NCBI GenBank assembly: GCA_023818725.1
Contig: JAMWBX010000018.1
Location: forward strand, 1 to 9,877
From: Candidatus Omnitrophota bacterium
GTDB taxonomy: Bacteria > Ratteibacteria > UBA8468 > B48-G9 > DTJG01
Length of the DNA: 9,877 nucleotides
Direction: 5' to 3'
Position 1 is the first letter of the stretch. Each line of letters begins with the position of its first letter. Below are positions 1 through 6,689 of the stretch, in pieces. Both the position numbers and the translations under genes were made by a program. The notes beneath the pieces were generated by a model. The model made no database searches. It had not been told where the DNA came from and was given only the letters and a program-made list of their open reading frames with translations.

Positions 1-2
1 AA

Positions 3-629
3 AAAAAATATAGGATATTCGGGATCAAGATTGTCCCTGTGATATGTCAATCAAGTATTCTTGGCCTGCTCAAAACTGGCAAGGCCTTTATTGAAATAGC
101 AAAAGAAAGAAACTGGCCTTTCACAATACACACAACAGTACATTCAGCAGAAAATTTTTCCCACGCATCAGCAGTTTTTAAGGTTATTGAAAAAAATCCG
201 GATGTGAGGTTCTGCCTGGCTCACTGCATTGGATTTGATAAAAATTATCTGAAAATGGCTGATAGCATGGAAAATGTATGGGTTGATACATCAGCCCTTA
301 CAATTCAGGTACAACTTACGAGAGAAAACCATCCCATCGCAGCCCCGGAGAATGAAAGGTTTGATGCCGACTATTCAGATCACAAAAAGGTGTTAAGCTC
401 TCTTGTTGATGCCTTCCCTGAAACCATTGTCTGGGGCACTGATACCCCTGCATATTCTTACATAGCAAGAAGAAAACAGGGAAGAACGAAAGATTCATAT
501 GTTGAAACATGGCTTAAAGCCACATACAGAGATGAAATTGACGCCTTAAGAAGTCTTCCGAGAAATCTTATTTTGAAGATTGCGAACGAAAACACGCTCA
601 ATTTTTTATTTGGCCTGGCAGATGATTAA
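3..629 (+). CDS. Amidohydrolase-2 family metal-dependent hydrolase (5'-partial)
   Basis: This is the C-terminal two thirds of a TIM-barrel amidohydrolase (PF04909 type). The frame is open from the window edge, so the GTG at 39 is probably not the real start. Visible metal-site residues, numbered from that GTG, are the strand-5 His31 in TIHTTVH, the strand-6 His62 in LAHCIGFD, and the strand-8 Asp135 in VWGTDTPAY. The tail IANENTLNFLFG is the usual C-terminal helix of the family. The N-terminal HxH metal motif would lie before the window. Family members hydrolyse or decarboxylate small carboxylates in the cytoplasm; the substrate here cannot be read from sequence. The stop codon lies inside the start region of larA (8-nt overlap, ATGATTAA), so the two are probably co-translated. 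The family call is fairly sure and the reaction is unknown. Confidence 0.85.
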   Translation, partial: KKYRIFGIKIVPVICQSSILGLLKTGKAFIEIAKERNWPFTIHTTVHSAENFSHASAVFKVIEKNPDVRFCLAHCIGFDKNYLKMADSMENVWVDTSALTIQVQLTRENHPIAAPENERFDADYSDHKKVLSSLVDAFPETIVWGTDTPAYSYIARRKQGRTKDSYVETWLKATYRDEIDALRSLPRNLILKIANENTLNFLFGLADD

Positions 630-1887
630 ACTGAAATACGGAAAAAGTGGTATAGAGCTTAATTATCCAGCGAATTTTGTTGTTTTTGAAGGAAATGATA
701 TTTCAGGGATTGAAAATCCTGAAGAAAAAATCAGATGGTCATTGAAAAATCCTGTCGGATGTCCACCACTTTCCGAAATTGTAAGAAAGAAAAGAATTGA
801 AAAAATATGTATTGTTATTTCTGATCACACAAGGGCTGTGCCGAATAAGATCATACTTCCTGTAATTATTGAAACTTTGAAATTTGCTGGAATACCTGAT
901 GAAAAGATATTCATACTGATAGGAAACGGCACCCATAGAAGCACGACTGAAGAAGAAAAGATTGAACTTGCTGGCAAAGAAATTGTTGAAAGGTTTCCAA
1001 TTTATGACCATTGCTCAACAGACGATTCAATGATAGTAAGGATTGAAAACACTGATTTTTATGTGAACAAAAGATATCTTGATGCAGACCTGAAAATAGT
1101 AACAGGTATGACTGAGCCACATTTTTTTGCTGGATTTTCTGGTGGAAGAAAAGGTGTTTGTCCTGGGATTGCCGGATATCAATCAATAAAAATATTCCAT
1201 GGAGCCGATTTTCTCGAACATCCGAATACAAAGCCAGGAATTCTCGAAAACAATCCCTGTCATATATTTGCGACTGAATTTGCAAGAAAAACTGGCATTG
1301 ATTTCCTTGTAAATGTGACAATAAATAAAAAAGGTGAAATTACAGGAATTTTTTCTGGAGATTTTGAAAAAGCATTTATGAAAGGAGTCGAGTTTTGCAA
1401 AAGTTCCACCACAGTTTTCTCTGAGAAAAAATACAAAATTGTCATTACAACAAACGGTGGATACCCGCTTGACAGAGATTTTTATCAGTCTGTAAAAGGA
1501 ATGGTGACCGCCCTTGAAATAGTGGAAGAAGGTGGCATTATCATCAGCGCAGCAGAATGTTGCGACGGGGTTGGAAGCGCAAATTTCAAAAAACTTCTGT
1601 ACGGAATGCAGAAAACCGAAGATTTTATGAAAATGATAATGCAGCCAGGTTATTTTCATGACCTCCAGTGGGGAGTGCAACCACTGGTTCATGTAATTGA
1701 CAGGGCACGCGTATTTCTGGTCTCAACCCTTTCAGAAAAAGATGCAAGTTTGTGCAAAGTAATTCCTTTTAAAGACATAGATCAGGCAATCAGGGCTGCA
1801 CTTGATGAATATGGAAAAGAAACTGAAATCGCTGTGATACCGGACGGTCCATATACAATTGTTCAATTAAAAAAGGAAAACTTATGA
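622..1887 (+). CDS. larA: LarA-family nickel-pincer (NPN) dependent racemase/epimerase
   Basis: A 421-residue homologue of lactate racemase LarA (Lar_N domain plus C-terminal domain), close to the family length. All signature residues of the Lactobacillus plantarum enzyme have counterparts: Arg71 in SDHTRAVPN (R73), His105 in GNGTHRS (H108), His167 in MTEPHFFAGF (H174), Lys177 in GGRKGVCPG, which would carry the NPN cofactor (K184), Ni-ligand His193 in IFHGAD (H200), and Gln289/Lys292 in DFYQSVKG (Q295/K298). It should therefore be active. LarA homologues racemise or epimerise various 2-hydroxy acids (lactate, malate, phenyllactate, aldonates), so the name does not prove lactate as substrate. 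An in-frame ATG at 580 would add 14 residues unlike the family and overlap the upstream gene by 50 nt; the ATG at 622 gives the usual N-terminus and an 8-nt coupling overlap. No ribosome binding site is evident. The LarE needed to make its cofactor is encoded in the facing operon. Confidence 0.93.
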   Translation: MIKLKYGKSGIELNYPANFVVFEGNDISGIENPEEKIRWSLKNPVGCPPLSEIVRKKRIEKICIVISDHTRAVPNKIILPVIIETLKFAGIPDEKIFILIGNGTHRSTTEEEKIELAGKEIVERFPIYDHCSTDDSMIVRIENTDFYVNKRYLDADLKIVTGMTEPHFFAGFSGGRKGVCPGIAGYQSIKIFHGADFLEHPNTKPGILENNPCHIFATEFARKTGIDFLVNVTINKKGEITGIFSGDFEKAFMKGVEFCKSSTTVFSEKKYKIVITTNGGYPLDRDFYQSVKGMVTALEIVEEGGIIISAAECCDGVGSANFKKLLYGMQKTEDFMKMIMQPGYFHDLQWGVQPLVHVIDRARVFLVSTLSEKDASLCKVIPFKDIDQAIRAALDEYGKETEIAVIPDGPYTIVQLKKENL

Positions 1888-2951
1888 ATGATTGGGGATT
1901 TTCACCTGATTTTGAAAATTTAAGAAATACTCTTCTGTGGGAAAAAAATTATCGTGTGCCAAATATGGAGTTTGTTATTGACAGGGAGATAAAAGAAGCC
2001 TATTTAAAAAAAGAAGTAAATTCAGTCAAAGAAGAGATTGAATTCAGGCATAGAGCCGGCTATGACTACATCTGGATAAGTAAGGGAATGGTGGATCCTG
2101 CTGGAACTGTTAATAAAGAACTTGTGATGGACGATCCAGCCAAACACTTCAAAGGAAAAGACATAAGGGTCTGGGCAGAAGAACATACCGGAATTATAAG
2201 AACAGAAAAGGATATTGAACAATTTCCATGGCCGGATATTAAGAAAACTGATTTTTCTGACTTTGAATTTGCAGAGAAGAATTTACCTGATGGAATGAAG
2301 GTTTTCGGGGTTTGCGGAAAAATATTTGTTGCAACATGGATGTTACTCGGCTTTGAAAACTTTGTGATGCTTAGCGTGGAAAAACCAGAATTTGTTGACC
2401 ATCTGATAAATATAATTGGTGAAACCCAGGTAAGGTTCTGTGAAAAAATGCTTGAGTTTGAATGCGTTGGCGGAATATGGATTCCAGATGATATTGCCTA
2501 TAGAACAGGGACCATAATGCCGCCAAAATGGCTTGGAGAAAAGATATTTCCGTATTATAAAAGGATGTCAAAAATGGTAAAGGATGCAGGAAAATTGTTC
2601 CTGTATCACTCTGATGGAAACCTCTACGAAATGCTTGACATCATAATTGACGCGGGATTTAACGCGCTGCATCCGATTGAACCTGAATCTATGGATATTC
2701 AGGAATTAAGAAAAAAAGTTGGTAAAAAGATCGCACTTATCGGAAACATCCGGGTTCACACCCTTGCAACAGGCACAAAACAGGAAATACAGGCGCTTAC
2801 AATGGACAGAATCAAAAAATATGGAATGGAAGGCGGTTATGCTGTTGGCTCAAGTAATTCAGTTCCTAATTATGTACCGCTTGAAAATTATCTTACGATG
2901 CTTGAAACAAACGCGAAACATGGGTGGATAAAAGATAAGGAGGTACCGTGA
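1884..2951 (+). CDS. UroD-superfamily protein (not HemE), possible methyltransferase-like enzyme
   Basis: A 355-residue protein of the uroporphyrinogen decarboxylase/MtaA superfamily (COG0407-like). Supporting motifs are PDDIAYRTG near residue 201, the HSDGN motif at 242-246 followed by an ALHPIEP segment near 261-267, and IALIGNIRVH near 283-292. The N-terminal arginine-rich RQAGR-type motif of true HemE is absent, so haem synthesis is unlikely. Corrinoid methyltransferases of this fold (MtaA/MtbA) bind zinc through an HxC motif; here the matching place reads His242-Ser-Asp244, so the usual zinc Cys is replaced by Asp. The substrate is unknown. It starts inside the larA stop (ATGA, 4-nt overlap), with an AAGGA element at 1873-1877 as ribosome binding site, and is followed by a GNAT gene with another 4-nt overlap. 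This tight placement with LarA and the amidohydrolase suggests a shared catabolic route. Confidence 0.85.
   Translation: MNDWGFSPDFENLRNTLLWEKNYRVPNMEFVIDREIKEAYLKKEVNSVKEEIEFRHRAGYDYIWISKGMVDPAGTVNKELVMDDPAKHFKGKDIRVWAEEHTGIIRTEKDIEQFPWPDIKKTDFSDFEFAEKNLPDGMKVFGVCGKIFVATWMLLGFENFVMLSVEKPEFVDHLINIIGETQVRFCEKMLEFECVGGIWIPDDIAYRTGTIMPPKWLGEKIFPYYKRMSKMVKDAGKLFLYHSDGNLYEMLDIIIDAGFNALHPIEPESMDIQELRKKVGKKIALIGNIRVHTLATGTKQEIQALTMDRIKKYGMEGGYAVGSSNSVPNYVPLENYLTMLETNAKHGWIKDKEVP
2937..2944 (+). promoter_or_regulatory. Ribosome binding site of the GNAT gene
   Basis: AAGGAGGT, a full match to the anti-Shine-Dalgarno sequence, lies inside the end of the UroD-like gene and 3 to 4 nt before the GTG at 2948. 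It supports the GTG start despite the overlap with the upstream stop codon. Confidence 0.8.
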
Positions 2952-4009
2952 TCAGGATTGAAAACCCTTCAAAAAAAGAATATGAAAACATAATGCAATT
3001 CCTTGAAGAATCTTTTGACCATTCAAGAGGATTTTTTTATCGGTCGTTTCCGCAGGTTATGTCAAAAGAAACCCTCGATTACGACAACATTTTTATCATC
3101 AGGCAGAACAAAATGATCGCCTCTTTAATCGGCATATACCCGCAAAATGTTGTGTTAAACGGAAGGGAAACAACAATTGGTGGTATAGGAAGCGTATCAA
3201 CTCATCCTGATTTTAGAAACAAAGGATATATGAAGATATTGATGGACTTTTGCATAGAAGAGATGAAAAGAAGAAATTATTCATTTTCAATTCTCGGAGG
3301 CGATAGACAGCGTTATAACTTCTGGGGATATGAAACATGCGGCGCAAATGCTGTATTTACCTTCAGTCAGAGAGCCTTTGAAAAAACAGGAATAACCAGC
3401 ACTGTTTTAGTTTCCAGGTATGACGGCTCGATTGAAACACTTCAAGATATAAAAGAAGCTCATGAAAAATTTCCATGCTATATTGAAAGAACAATACCGT
3501 GGTATAAAAAAGTTTTTGATGAAAGAATACATACCCAGCTTTATTATACAAGAATCAGAAACAGTTTTGCATATGCGGTCGCAGTTGGAGAAAGGACGGA
3601 AAGAACTATTGTAGAAATTGGCGGAGACAGCAACCTCTGGTGTTCTTTGATAAACCAGCTACTTAAAAGATGGAATGCAAACGAAATTAGTGTTAATTTC
3701 CCGGCAAACATACCTGAAACAAATGTTTTATTGAAACATGCCAGCAGGTTCACTATAGGGCCATTTTTTATGATAAAAATTCTCTCCCTCAAGGACACGA
3801 TGGATTTTCTTTTCGGAAAGGATTTTGAAAATGAATATCTTGCGAAAATCACTGAAACAAAAGAAATTGCAGGAAAAGGCAAAAAGCTGGTAGAGCTTGA
3901 CGAGAAAAAGTGGGTAAGGATTCTTTTCGGTCCCTTTTCTTTAGATACACCTGATTTTTTGAAGAAAAAACAATCTCAGTTTTACTGGTGGTTTTTAGAT
4001 CACATCTAA
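2948..4009 (+). CDS. GNAT-family N-acetyltransferase, Eis-like
   Basis: A 353-residue protein with an N-terminal GNAT fold. The acetyl-CoA pyrophosphate-binding motif A is visible as VSTHPDFRNKGYMKIL (residues 83-98, with the R-x-x-G core at Arg90-Gly93), followed by SILGGDRQRYNFWGYE (114-129), the usual end of the domain. The length and the C-terminal half (about 140-353), including WVRILFGPF near the end, fit the Eis-like/PF13527 group, which is larger than simple GNATs; a clear SCP2-like tail is not obvious to me. It should transfer an acyl group from CoA to an amine; the acceptor is unknown. The start is GTG, overlapping the UroD-like stop codon (GTGA) behind a very strong ribosome binding site. 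It is the last gene of the + operon and its stop overlaps the stop of the permease gene on the other strand. Confidence 0.85.
   Translation: MIRIENPSKKEYENIMQFLEESFDHSRGFFYRSFPQVMSKETLDYDNIFIIRQNKMIASLIGIYPQNVVLNGRETTIGGIGSVSTHPDFRNKGYMKILMDFCIEEMKRRNYSFSILGGDRQRYNFWGYETCGANAVFTFSQRAFEKTGITSTVLVSRYDGSIETLQDIKEAHEKFPCYIERTIPWYKKVFDERIHTQLYYTRIRNSFAYAVAVGERTERTIVEIGGDSNLWCSLINQLLKRWNANEISVNFPANIPETNVLLKHASRFTIGPFFMIKILSLKDTMDFLFGKDFENEYLAKITETKEIAGKGKKLVELDEKKWVRILFGPFSLDTPDFLKKKQSQFYWWFLDHI
4006..4009. other. Tail-to-tail overlap of the two operons
   Basis: The TAA of the GNAT gene (4007-4009) and the TAG of the permease gene on the opposite strand (4006-4008) share two base pairs. No intergenic space is left for a conventional terminator, so any terminator must lie inside the facing coding sequence. 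Confidence 0.9.
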
Positions 4010-5232
4010 TGTTCTGAAACAGGATATCCTATTGAAGCAAGCATTCGCGTTATTTCTTCTCTATTTGAGATCTCACTGTAAATCTTCACCCTTTTTTTCT
4101 TTACATCCACATCGACAATCTTTACTCCCTCAATAGAAGAGATTCTGTCTTGTATTTTCTTTGCGCAATTCGCGCAGGAAATCTCAGGGACATTAAAAAT
4201 ATAACAGTTTCTGTACTTCTTCCTCACAGAAAATTTTTTTCTGGCTTCAGTTATCATAAAATAAACCGCAAATCCGATAAGGATTAGTGCTGATATGTAT
4301 GAAACCAGAAGGAAATTGTTGTGTCTGTGTTGTGTTTCAGAAATACTGATACCATAATTACCCACAATCGCATCCAGTCCAATAGCAGATAATAATGCAA
4401 TCACAACAATTACGATGATATAGATTATAAAACTCTTTATTCCGAGTGTTCTAGCGATAAAAAACATGGTAACTGTATTTGTCGCAGGCCCTGTTATTAA
4501 AAACACAAGTGCGGCGCCAGGACTTATTCCTTTTGCAATCAAGGATGCTGCAATTGGTATCGAGCCTGTCGCACATACATAAAGAGGGACCCCAACAACA
4601 AGCATTAACAGGTATGTTAGGTATCTGCTGTCCAGATGACCCGATAAAAACCTGTCAGGAACAATGTATGATATTATTCCTCCTATAAGCACTCCCCAGA
4701 ATATCCATTTCGCTATTGAGCCGTATATTTCTGTGAAAGCATATTTCAATCCGCCAGCAATTGTTGTTTTCGAACAGGAAAAATTACCCTGTTCGGGTTG
4801 TTTTTCAGCGTTTTTCTTTTCTTTTGAAAAAATGTCAACAAGGACCCCGGCCACAATGCCAATCAAAACACTTGCAATTATTCTGCAAAGCATGAAAAAT
4901 CCCCCAAGAAGTCCATATGTTGCAAATATTGAATCAATGCCTGTGACAGGGGTTGAACTTAAGAAAGCGATGACTGAACCCCTGCTTGCTCCTGACTTAT
5001 AAAAAGTTGCTGCAGGAGGAAGAACACCGCAAGAACAAAGTGGAAGAGGAACTCCAAATATTACGGCTTTCACAATAGGCATTATGCCCTTTCCTCCAAG
5101 ATGCTTCAGGATAATTTCTGGATTAAAGAAAGCGGAAATAATGCCAGACACAACAAAACCGAGCAAAAGATAAAAACTCATCTGCAAAAACAGATTCCAT
5201 GTTTCCTTAACGATTCCGAAGATCAAGTCCAC
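4006..5232 (-). CDS. Permease (ArsP/DUF318, SO_0444-like metal efflux family) with fused C-terminal HMA domain
   Basis: A 408-residue inner-membrane protein. Residues 1-135 hold about four membrane helices and the motif PLPLCSCGVLPPA (62-74, Cys66 and Cys68). A hydrophilic loop follows (about 136-160), then a second helix bundle (about 170-328) with PLYVCATGSIPIA (216-228, Cys220) and GPATNT (248-253). The repeat-like halves and CxC motif match the SO_0444/PF03773 permeases linked to Cu/Zn or organoarsenical export. Residues about 344-408 form a heavy-metal-associated domain with the metal-binding ISCANC motif (Cys353, Cys356). The metal cannot be told from sequence; copper is the most common cargo for such HMA domains. 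The only plausible full-length start is GTG at 5232, 4 nt after the larE stop and without a visible ribosome binding site, so translation is probably coupled. It is the last gene of the - operon. Confidence 0.87.
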   Translation of the reverse strand: MDLIFGIVKETWNLFLQMSFYLLLGFVVSGIISAFFNPEIILKHLGGKGIMPIVKAVIFGVPLPLCSCGVLPPAATFYKSGASRGSVIAFLSSTPVTGIDSIFATYGLLGGFFMLCRIIASVLIGIVAGVLVDIFSKEKKNAEKQPEQGNFSCSKTTIAGGLKYAFTEIYGSIAKWIFWGVLIGGIISYIVPDRFLSGHLDSRYLTYLLMLVVGVPLYVCATGSIPIAASLIAKGISPGAALVFLITGPATNTVTMFFIARTLGIKSFIIYIIVIVVIALLSAIGLDAIVGNYGISISETQHRHNNFLLVSYISALILIGFAVYFMITEARKKFSVRKKYRNCYIFNVPEISCANCAKKIQDRISSIEGVKIVDVDVKKKRVKIYSEISNREEITRMLASIGYPVSEH

Positions 5233-5236
5233 TGGT

Positions 5237-6046
5237 TTATGATGAAGTTATTGAAATGTTCATACTGCCTGTTCTGTATCCTTCGAGATCTAAACTGATA
5301 CAGGCGTAGCCTATTTCTTTCAGGACCTTTATTATTTTTTTCCTTATATTAACAATTTTTGCGATATCATCCGGAGAAACTTCTATTCTGCACATTTTAT
5401 CATAATCTCTCACCCTCACTTCTAAAAAACCGATTCTTCTTAAATATTCTTCAGCCCTGCAAATTCTTTCCAACCGCTCTTTTGTAATTTTTTCACCGTA
5501 TGGAATCCTTGAAGCAAGGCAAGCCATCTGCGGCTTATTCCATGTTGGAAGTCCCATCTTTTTTGACAGTTCCCTTATATCTTTTTTCCTGAATTCAGCA
5601 AGCTGCAGTGGCGAAATAACTCCAAACATTGATTTTGCCTTATTTCCAGGCCGATAATCAGAGATATCGTCGAAATTTGAACCATCAGCTATAGCATTGA
5701 AACCTTCTTTTTTCGCCACAGACGCAAGATGTGAAAATAAATCTTTTTTGCAATAAAAACATCTATCTATGGGATTTCTATTGAAGGTTTTATCAGCCAG
5801 CTTTTTAGAATTATAGATAAAAACCTTTACGCCAAGCGCCCGCGCAAAATCCTCTGCAAATTTGACCTCATTTTCAGAATAGAGCTCTGCTTTTTCAATA
5901 AGAACCCCAACATTTTCAACCCCAAGACAGTCGATTGCAAATTTCAGAAGAAATGTGCTATCAACTCCTCCAGAATAAGCGATAAGAATTTTCCTGTTTT
6001 TTTTCAGGATTTTTTCAAGTTTCTTTTTTTTTTCACTGATATTCAT
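5237..6046 (-). CDS. larE: LarE, ATP-dependent sulfur transferase for NPN cofactor synthesis
   Basis: A 269-residue LarE homologue. The PP-loop SGGVDS sits at 25-30 and DGSNFDD at 121-127. Cys176 in KPQMACLASR sits at the same number as the sacrificial Cys176 of L. plantarum LarE, with Arg180 after it; RVRD (211-214) and IEVSPDD (221-227) match the conserved phosphate/substrate-binding region. LarE activates the carboxylates of the pyridinium biscarboxylate mononucleotide made by LarB and converts them to thiocarboxylates; LarC then inserts nickel. There are six other cysteines (40, 96, 99, 196, 219, 249), including a CFYC pair at 96-99, so a cluster-dependent, non-sacrificial LarE of the Thermotoga maritima kind is possible; I cannot assign ligands. 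The ATG overlaps the Nfu stop (ATGA, 4 nt), and the permease follows after 4 nt. LarB and LarC are not in the window. Confidence 0.93.
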   Translation of the reverse strand: MNISEKKKKLEKILKKNRKILIAYSGGVDSTFLLKFAIDCLGVENVGVLIEKAELYSENEVKFAEDFARALGVKVFIYNSKKLADKTFNRNPIDRCFYCKKDLFSHLASVAKKEGFNAIADGSNFDDISDYRPGNKAKSMFGVISPLQLAEFRKKDIRELSKKMGLPTWNKPQMACLASRIPYGEKITKERLERICRAEEYLRRIGFLEVRVRDYDKMCRIEVSPDDIAKIVNIRKKIIKVLKEIGYACISLDLEGYRTGSMNISITSS

Positions 6047-6285
6047 TCTTCAACATTCACAACTTCTTTAATCTCAGGAACCCTGTCCTTTATAATTTTT
6101 TCAACCCTCATTTTCAATGTTAACTGAGCAAAAGGACAGCCTGCGCAACTTCCTGTTAGTTTCACCTTTGCGGTATCGCCTGAAACCTCAATAAGCTCAC
6201 AGTCTCCGCCTTCCATCTGAAGAAAACACCTTATTTCCTTCAATGCCTCTTCCACTTTTGTTTTCACTTCCTGATTTGAAGTCAT
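6043..6285 (-). CDS. Nfu-type iron-sulfur carrier (NifU C-terminal domain protein)
   Basis: An 80-residue protein that consists only of the NifU C-terminal domain (PF01106). The cluster-binding CxxC is in GSCAGCPFA (Cys47, Cys50); two Nfu monomers usually share one [4Fe-4S] cluster. It likely accepts a cluster from the IscU scaffold encoded 15 nt upstream and passes it to apo-proteins such as NadA, the NIL-ferredoxin or perhaps LarE. Cys20 and Cys29 are extra and of unknown role. A strong ribosome binding site precedes the ATG, and the gene ends in a 4-nt overlap with larE, so LarE is made in step with this carrier. Together with IscU it looks like a NifU split into separate genes without the central ferredoxin-like part. 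Confidence 0.92.
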   Translation of the reverse strand: MTSNQEVKTKVEEALKEIRCFLQMEGGDCELIEVSGDTAKVKLTGSCAGCPFAQLTLKMRVEKIIKDRVPEIKEVVNVEE

Positions 6286-6289
6286 CAGT

Positions 6290-6296
6290 CCTCCTT
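6290..6296 (-). promoter_or_regulatory. Ribosome binding site of the Nfu gene
   Basis: Read on the - strand this is AAGGAGG, 4 nt before the ATG at 6285. It lies in the 15-nt gap after iscU and fixes the Nfu start. Confidence 0.8.
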
Positions 6297-6300
6297 CTGG

Positions 6301-6678
6301 TTAATGTTTTGCCCTTTGTTTCTCTCTATAGTCATTGATTGCGGCGCGAAGTCCCTGTTCTGCAAGAAGAGAACAGTGCTTCTTCAATGGCGGAAGTCCT
6401 TCAAGAACATCTATGACATCCTGATTGGTAATCTTTTCCGCTTCTTCAAGCGTTTTTCCTTTGGCAAGTTCTGTGATCACAGAACTTGTTGCAACAGCAG
6501 CTCCGCAACCAAATGTCTCAAACTTGATGTCTGCAATCCTGTCATCTCTAACCTTTATATAAATCCACATAACATCTCCACATACAGGATTTCCCACTTT
6601 TCCTATTCCATCCGCGTTCTCTATTCTTCCCATATTTCTCGGGTTTTTAAAGTGATCAAGAAGTTTTTCGCTGTACAT
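6301..6678 (-). CDS. iscU: IscU/NifU-N iron-sulfur cluster scaffold
   Basis: A 125-residue scaffold protein, the normal length for IscU. All cluster-assembly residues are present: Cys33 in GNPVCGDV with Asp35 two places later, Cys58 in FGCGAA, and His101-Cys102 in KKHCSLLA. The N-terminal YSEKLLDHFKNPRN motif is typical. It takes persulfide sulfur from the cysteine desulfurase encoded two genes upstream and builds [2Fe-2S] or [4Fe-4S] clusters. No HscA, HscB, IscA or ferredoxin gene lies nearby, so this is a reduced set (desulfurase, scaffold, Nfu), resembling the minimal NifS/IscU-type systems of anaerobes. The start ATG has a clear ribosome binding site that contains the stop codon of nadA, suggesting coupled translation. 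Confidence 0.95.
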   Translation of the reverse strand: MYSEKLLDHFKNPRNMGRIENADGIGKVGNPVCGDVMWIYIKVRDDRIADIKFETFGCGAAVATSSVITELAKGKTLEEAEKITNQDVIDVLEGLPPLKKHCSLLAEQGLRAAINDYREKQRAKH

Positions 6679-6683
6679 TTTTT

Positions 6684-6689
6684 CTCCTT
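6684..6689 (-). promoter_or_regulatory. Ribosome binding site of iscU
   Basis: On the - strand it reads AAGGAG, 5 nt before the ATG at 6678. The nadA stop codon TAA (6690-6688) overlaps its first bases, so ribosomes ending nadA sit on this site. Confidence 0.75.

Noticed and set aside
1..8. Run of eight A at the window edge as a possible promoter or terminator element
   Set aside because: It reads as Lys codons in the open frame of the partial amidohydrolase, so it is coding.
580..621. Longer start for larA at the ATG at 580
   Set aside because: The extra 14 residues do not resemble LarA N-termini and the overlap with the amidohydrolase would be 50 nt; the ATG at 622 gives the family start and a typical coupling overlap.
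911..1692. Open frames on the - strand inside larA
   Set aside because: Low-complexity shadow translations opposite a gene with intact catalytic motifs; no ribosome binding site or family match.
1884..2951. Annotation as uroporphyrinogen decarboxylase HemE
   Set aside because: The N-terminal HemE substrate-binding motif is missing and the neighbours have nothing to do with haem synthesis.
4021..4030. Perfect 10-bp palindrome AGGATATCCT just past the convergent stop codons
   Set aside because: The symmetry does not extend beyond 10 bp, there is no loop or T-run, and it is in the coding sequence of the HMA domain (Gly-Tyr-Pro region); chance is sufficient.
6355..6376. 7-bp inverted repeat with an 8-nt loop (CTGTTCT/AGAACAG)
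   Set aside because: It lies inside iscU over the conserved HCSLLAEQG codons with no following T-run on the - strand, so it is not a credible terminator.
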